A stretch of 18,157 nt of DNA from an uncultured Christensenella sp. (lineage in GTDB: Bacteria > Bacillota > Clostridia > Christensenellales > UBA1242): the NCBI GenBank assembly GCA_905195085.1, contig CAJJUK010000028.1, forward strand, positions 1 to 18,157, read 5' to 3'. Under the pieces are notes generated by a model that saw nothing but the letters and a program-made list of their open reading frames with translations, ran no database searches and was not told the origin of the DNA. Of the stretch, positions 14,576-18,157 are shown piece after piece (the stretch's first letter is position 1; each line of letters opens with the position of its first letter). The position numbers and the translations under genes were made by a program.

Positions 14576-14604
14576 AATATATCATAAAAACAAAATATAA
14601 GCAA
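14576..14604 (-). promoter_or_regulatory. Promoter of der, predicted leaderless
   Basis: An extended -10, TGA TATATT (14576-14581), lies 17 bp from a weak -35 TTGCTT (14599-14604). Six bases separate the -10 from the der ATG. Confidence 0.5.
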
Positions 14605-14653
14605 ATGTTTCCATTCTTTTTCAGAGCGAATTTTAACAAAAATTTTCAGTTGC

Positions 14654-16759
14654 CTATTTTCTCTTTTTACAATCCAGATTGCAACTTTCACAATGAGCGC
14701 AAAGTTGTTTTTTCTTAAACTTCTTGACAATCATTATCACCGCAAAAATAATCACAAAAAGCGAAATCAAAACAATGAATGGTTTCATAAATCCAAAAAC
14801 TTCAAAAGCAAAACTGATGTTGTAAATGACAAAAGCCACAATGTATGCAGTCAGAAGTTGAATTGCAATGCTTATGCAAGTCCATTTTCCGCCAATTTCT
14901 TGCAGAAGCATTGAAATTGAAGCTATGCAAGGTGTGTAGAGCAAACAGAACACAAGGAAGGAAATCACACTTGCCTTTGAAGAGAAATAGACCACACTTG
15001 TTGAAAGCAGAATGGACTGCGAAATAAGTTTTGTTGCCCCTGCATCAATTCCGTTGAACATGGCAATTGACGACACAACAACTTCTTTTGCAACAAGACC
15101 AGCAAGAAGTGAAGCCACAATCGCCCAGTTGTCAAACCCAAGTGGTGCAAAAATCGGTGCAAGAAACTTTCCAAAACTTTCCAACATACTCTGCCCACCT
15201 TCAGATGCAACATAAGAGAAAGAAAAACTAAAAGATGACAAAAGCCAGATGACAATGTTCATGGAAATCATAACCGAGCCAACTTTGATGAGAAACGTTT
15301 TGACATTCTTCCACAAAATGTTCCCAACTCTTTTCAAAGAAGAAACCCTGTAAGGCGGAAATTCCAAAATGAAAGTCTGTTTTTGACTTTTCAAAACAGT
15401 GACATCAAGAATTTTTGAAATGGTGATTGCCACCACAACTCCCAAAAGATAAAGTCCAATTATGCAAAGCAAATTGCTTGCACCAAAAAATGCTCCTCCA
15501 ATGACTGTGTAGATTGGAATTTTTGCCGAACAACTCATGTATGGGCAAAGAATGGCTGTCTTTATCTTTGCATTCTTGTCGTCCATATTTCGAGAGGTCA
15601 TAATTGCAGTGGTCGAGCACCCAAACCCCATAAGAAGTGTATAAACACTTTTCCCAGAAAGACCAATCTTCCCCAAAATGTCTTCAAAAATGAAGGCAAT
15701 TCGGGACATATAGCCACTGTCTTCCAAAATGGATAAAAAGAAAAACAAAAGAACAACTTGTGGCAGGAAAGAAAGGACAGTTCCGACACCACCAAAAATG
15801 GCGACATTAAACAGATCATAAATCCATGACTGTCCAAATGAATTTTCAATCAAGTTCAAGATTGGCGTGGTCAAGACTTCCAAAAGACTTCCAAGACAAT
15901 CTGATAAAAATGCTCCCAGTGAAAAGAATGTCAAATAGAAAATGGCAGACAGAATCAAAAGGAAGATTGGAAAAGCCAACCATTTGTTCAAAACAAACTT
16001 GTCCAACTTGCTTTTGCCATAAACCTGATTTGTTCTGACAGTGCAAGCCTTGATGATTTCGTCAATGTAGGCATATCTGAGCCCACTTATGATTTCCAAA
16101 CTGTTTTTGGGAACACTTTGAAAAATTTTTTCAACATCAACTTCTCCAACATCTTGAAAAAACTTCTCATCTTTCTCGTATGCTTTGATGAGCATATACT
16201 CTTCTGTGCAATCCTTTTTTGCAGGCAAAATATTCCCATCAAATTTCAGGTTTTTAATGTATGGAGGTTTCGCTTTGCGCACACTTTCTTTTGAGGCACA
16301 CTCTTTGAGTTTTTCAACATTAATCTTCTTCTCGGCATTGATTCCAACGACATCAACACCAAGCATTTTCCCCAGTTTGTCATAGTCAATTTTGAAAATT
16401 GGCCGTTTGTCAATCTCATTCACAGCAACCACAACATCACAACCTTTTTCCAAAAGACAAAGTGTCAAATAGAGATTTCTTTGCAAATTGTTTTGGTCGC
16501 AAATGTTGATAATCTTTTTATTTGTGCTTTCAAAAATTGTCTTGACTGAAACCTGTTCTTCAAAAGAAAGTGGACAAAGAGAATAGATCCCCGGCGTATC
16601 AATCAACGCATACTCTTCTCCACCATAAACAAAAGATTTTTCCTTGTTTTCAACCGTAACACCATGCCAGTTTCCAACGTGTTCGTTCGAATGCGTCAAA
16701 CTGTTAAACAAAGTGGTTTTTCCAGCATTCGGATTCCCGACCAATAAAATTTCTTTCAT
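14654..16759 (-). CDS. feoB: Ferrous iron transporter FeoB
   Basis: FeoB imports Fe(II) across the cytoplasmic membrane using an N-terminal G domain. The 701-residue protein shows G1 GNPNAGKTT (8-16), the switch HGVTVE near 32-37, G3 DTPG (54-57) and NEID (114-117) at the G4 site, a variant allowed in the family. A helical spacer follows, then the membrane part from about 270 with two Gate-like halves (GFGCSTTAIMTSR, CSAKIPIY, LAGLVAKEVVVSS). The C-terminal tail has four cysteines in a short span (LCAHCESCNLDC), perhaps a metal site. The start is the ATG at 16759. feoA lies 29 bases upstream. Confidence 0.96.
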   Translation of the reverse strand: MKEILLVGNPNAGKTTLFNSLTHSNEHVGNWHGVTVENKEKSFVYGGEEYALIDTPGIYSLCPLSFEEQVSVKTIFESTNKKIINICDQNNLQRNLYLTLCLLEKGCDVVVAVNEIDKRPIFKIDYDKLGKMLGVDVVGINAEKKINVEKLKECASKESVRKAKPPYIKNLKFDGNILPAKKDCTEEYMLIKAYEKDEKFFQDVGEVDVEKIFQSVPKNSLEIISGLRYAYIDEIIKACTVRTNQVYGKSKLDKFVLNKWLAFPIFLLILSAIFYLTFFSLGAFLSDCLGSLLEVLTTPILNLIENSFGQSWIYDLFNVAIFGGVGTVLSFLPQVVLLFFFLSILEDSGYMSRIAFIFEDILGKIGLSGKSVYTLLMGFGCSTTAIMTSRNMDDKNAKIKTAILCPYMSCSAKIPIYTVIGGAFFGASNLLCIIGLYLLGVVVAITISKILDVTVLKSQKQTFILEFPPYRVSSLKRVGNILWKNVKTFLIKVGSVMISMNIVIWLLSSFSFSFSYVASEGGQSMLESFGKFLAPIFAPLGFDNWAIVASLLAGLVAKEVVVSSIAMFNGIDAGATKLISQSILLSTSVVYFSSKASVISFLVFCLLYTPCIASISMLLQEIGGKWTCISIAIQLLTAYIVAFVIYNISFAFEVFGFMKPFIVLISLFVIIFAVIMIVKKFKKKQLCAHCESCNLDCKKRK

Positions 16760-16788
16760 CAAACACCAACCCTAACGACCTTAAAAAG

Positions 16789-17019
16789 TTAAATTTCAAG
16801 AACCTTAATTCTGCTCAGAAGCCCAGCACGGACACTGAGCAGATATCCCCTAAGTTCAATCAAAAAGACTTTTTTTTGAAGTGAAGTTGCCACGATTTTG
16901 ACCCTTTCTCCAACAGTGAAACCAAGTTCCATAAAGCGTCTCAGAACCACATCATTTTCGGAAGAAAAACCGACAATTTTGTATAATTTCATTTTCTTTG
17001 CTTGATTTAAAGTTGTCAT
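16789..17019 (-). CDS. feoA: Ferrous iron transport accessory protein FeoA
   Basis: This small SH3-like protein is thought to bind FeoB and modulate its activity. The 76 residues follow the family pattern: TLNQAKKMKLYKIVGF, then RRFMELGFTVGERVKIV, and a C-terminal strand pair ending SVRAGLLSRIKVLEI. The start at 17019 fits the family's N-terminus, but there is no SD. CATAAC ends seven bases before the ATG, with TTGAAT 17 bp further up, which suggests a leaderless transcript. An internal ATG nine codons later is a less likely start. I see no Fur-type box upstream. Confidence 0.93.
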   Translation of the reverse strand: MTTLNQAKKMKLYKIVGFSSENDVVLRRFMELGFTVGERVKIVATSLQKKVFLIELRGYLLSVRAGLLSRIKVLEI

Positions 17020-17026
17020 ATAGTAA

Positions 17027-17055
17027 GTTATGGACTTGCCTTTTCACTTATTCAA
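17027..17055 (-). promoter_or_regulatory. Possible promoter of feoAB
   Basis: TTGAAT (17050-17055), a 17-bp spacer and CATAAC (17027-17032). It is a modest match, supported by its spacing and by the absence of an SD at feoA. Confidence 0.35.
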
Positions 17056-17072
17056 AATAATGCGGACAAATT

Positions 17073-17125
17073 TACTATGAATTGTGTAAAAATGTTTGTC
17101 TTAATACAAAATATTGTGTTATACT
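17073..17125 (+). promoter_or_regulatory. nrdR promoter with two NrdR-like boxes
   Basis: The promoter is TTGTCT (17096-17101), an 18-bp spacer and an extended -10, TGT TATACT (17120-17125). Box B, ACAAAATATTGTGT (17106-17119), fills the spacer and fits the NrdR-box pattern. A weaker box A, ACTATGAATTGTGT (17074-17087), lies 32 bp upstream. This is the roughly three-turn spacing known for tandem NrdR boxes. Confidence 0.65.
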
Positions 17126-17149
17126 ATTCATAGTTAAAGGAGAAACAAC

Positions 17150-17593
17150 ATGAAATGTATTTATTGTGGTTGTGAAGAAAGCAAAGTTTTGGACTCTAGA
17201 AGCACTGACGAATCAAATTCCATCAGAAGAAGAAGAGAATGTCTCGGTTGTGGAAGAAGATTCACTACATACGAAACAGTTGAAACTGTACCAATTTTGG
17301 TCGTTAAAAAAGACGGAAGTCGCCAACCTTTCAATATTGAAAAAATCAAATGCGGAATGATTAAGGCCTGCGAAAAAAGACCTGTTTCCATTTCTCAAAT
17401 CGACCAAATGGCAGAAGATATTGAAAAACAAATTCAAAACTCATTGAAACAAGAAATCTCTTCTCAAGAGATTGGCGAAATGATAATGGAAAAATTGAAA
17501 GCTGTGGACGAAATTGCCTATGTTCGCTTTGCTTCAGTTTATCGCCAATTCAAAGATGTGACAAACTTCATCAAACTTATCACAGAAATGTAA
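17150..17593 (+). CDS. nrdR: Transcriptional repressor NrdR
   Basis: NrdR represses ribonucleotide reductase genes when dATP/ATP levels are sufficient. The 147-residue protein has the N-terminal zinc ribbon (C3, C6, C31, C34) with the RRRRECLGCGRRFTTYE block, then an ATP-cone from about residue 49 (VVKKDGSRQPFNIEKI) to 139. AAAGGAG precedes the ATG. NrdR-like boxes in its own promoter suggest autoregulation. No nrd reductase gene is in the window, so its targets lie elsewhere. A small unknown gene follows after 14 bases, probably on the same mRNA. Confidence 0.97.
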   Translation: MKCIYCGCEESKVLDSRSTDESNSIRRRRECLGCGRRFTTYETVETVPILVVKKDGSRQPFNIEKIKCGMIKACEKRPVSISQIDQMAEDIEKQIQNSLKQEISSQEIGEMIMEKLKAVDEIAYVRFASVYRQFKDVTNFIKLITEM

Positions 17594-17607
17594 TTAAGGA
17601 ACTTTTT

Positions 17608-17817
17608 ATGGACGACAAATCAAAAAAGAAACCCGAATTTGAAGATGTTTTGTTTAATGACATTTTTGAAAAACAACCCATATTTGATGATAAGGTAAAA
17701 AAAGAAAATCGTGGACGAATCACTCCAGGAAACATTCGTTTGTCACAAGGAATGTGGAGAACTGACAAAGAAAAAGAAAAGCATATAGAAGATGCTTGGA
17801 AAGAGAGATTGCCATAA
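17608..17817 (+). CDS. Small charged protein of unknown function downstream of nrdR
   Basis: I do not recognise this 69-residue protein. It is hydrophilic and highly charged, with an acidic/aromatic N-terminal half (FEDVLFNDIFEKQPIFDD) and a more basic second half containing GRITPGNIRLSQGMWRTDKEKEKH. It has no signal peptide or membrane helix. AAGGA before the ATG and its position 14 bases after nrdR support it as a real second gene of that unit. The transcript ends at a terminator whose stem begins in its stop codon. Confidence 0.75.
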   Translation: MDDKSKKKPEFEDVLFNDIFEKQPIFDDKVKKENRGRITPGNIRLSQGMWRTDKEKEKHIEDAWKERLP

Positions 17818-17846
17818 AAAATAGCGAAATAATTTCGCTATTTTTT
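17816..17846. terminator. Bidirectional terminator between the nrdR unit and the right-edge gene
   Basis: A perfect 14-bp stem (17816-17829 with 17833-17846), rich in A/T at its base, encloses a 3-nt loop. It includes the stop codons of both convergent genes. Confidence 0.92.
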
Positions 17847-18157
17847 ATTTATAAGACTTTTTAGATCTATATTAAAATTATTGCTTTTTTCTTTAACTTT
17901 ATTTATCAAAATATCCAAGATTTGTTCTATTTGGTTATTTGAAAAATAAGTAACATTTATTCTCTTTTTGTTTCTTTGGTTTTTAACATCAAACTCAATA
18001 TATGTAAACCCTGGTGATCTTGTAGAAGAAACAATACTTCCGCCTTTTGAGTTCTTTTTGGAAGAAACAATTTTAATGTTTTCTATCATTTCATCCGCCA
18101 ATTCTTCATCCGAGCGAAATTCATTGGATGATCCTCTCGTGAAAATGATGCATCCGT
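17838..18157 (-). CDS. 3' part of an unrecognised gene running off the right edge
   Basis: The reading frame is open from the window edge to the TAG at 17838-17840, so at least 105 codons belong to a gene that starts outside. A TTG at 18101 is in frame but has no SD, and coding-like sequence (FTRGSSNEFRSDEELADEM) continues above it. The visible part has a beta-rich middle (SPGFTYIEFDVKNQRNKKRINVTYFSNNQ) and a helical Lys-rich end. No family is recognised. Confidence 0.65.
   Translation of the reverse strand, partial: GCIIFTRGSSNEFRSDEELADEMIENIKIVSSKKNSKGGSIVSSTRSPGFTYIEFDVKNQRNKKRINVTYFSNNQIEQILDILINKVKEKSNNFNIDLKSLINKK

Noticed and set aside
17020..17149. Fur box in front of feoAB
   Set aside because: I found no 7-1-7 palindrome like the one at prx in this interval.

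Overview
The window is low-GC DNA from an endospore-forming Bacillota, probably an uncultured Clostridia-like lineage. The main clues are a full-length spoIVA, strong GGAG-type Shine-Dalgarno (SD) sequences on most genes, intrinsic terminators with U-runs, and a PerR-type regulator. I cannot name the species. TGA is an ordinary stop here: it ends the genes at 3407, 8492, 11626, 12483 and 13262. Most of the window is housekeeping and regulatory DNA. I see no phage, transposon or CRISPR array.

Layout. 1-2218 (minus) is the 5' part of a large secreted surface protein with InlB-type repeats, interrupted by one in-frame TGA 68 codons after its start. 2299-3152 (minus) is the rplM-rpsI ribosomal operon, with a structured leader of about 170 nt. 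3407-5892 (minus) holds an unrecognised protein, an FkbM-type methyltransferase and a polytopic membrane protein. 6052-6127 (plus) is tRNA-Arg(CCU). It is followed by about 300 bp of hairpin-rich sequence that contains a possible 26-codon ORF on the minus strand, then a GT8 glycosyltransferase (plus). 7301-8390 (minus) is a peroxiredoxin-perR operon with a Fur-family operator at its promoter. 8492-10012 (minus) holds a small unknown protein and two membrane proteins. 10095-11832 (minus) is spoIVA preceded by a mini XRE regulator, which is divergent from a second one at 11915-12121 (plus). 12134-14569 (minus) is der-plsY-yjbR/mmcQ. 14654-17019 (minus) is feoAB. 17150-17817 (plus) is nrdR plus a small unknown protein. 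17838-18157 (minus) is the 3' part of a gene that leaves the window.

Working together. Several loci look self-regulated from the sequence: prx-perR (perfect 7-1-7 palindrome at the start site), nrdR (two NrdR-like boxes 32 bp apart), the XRE gene (inverted repeat inside its promoter spacer) and rplM-rpsI (alternative leader helices). The layout is very compact. Three terminators have a stop codon in the hairpin loop. Three promoters have their -35 element in, or touching, the terminator of the gene before. Three genes (the surface protein, der and feoA) have no SD and have a -10-like element 6-7 nt before the ATG, which predicts leaderless mRNAs. These points, the leader RNA and the 6128-6426 gap are the parts most worth a second look.
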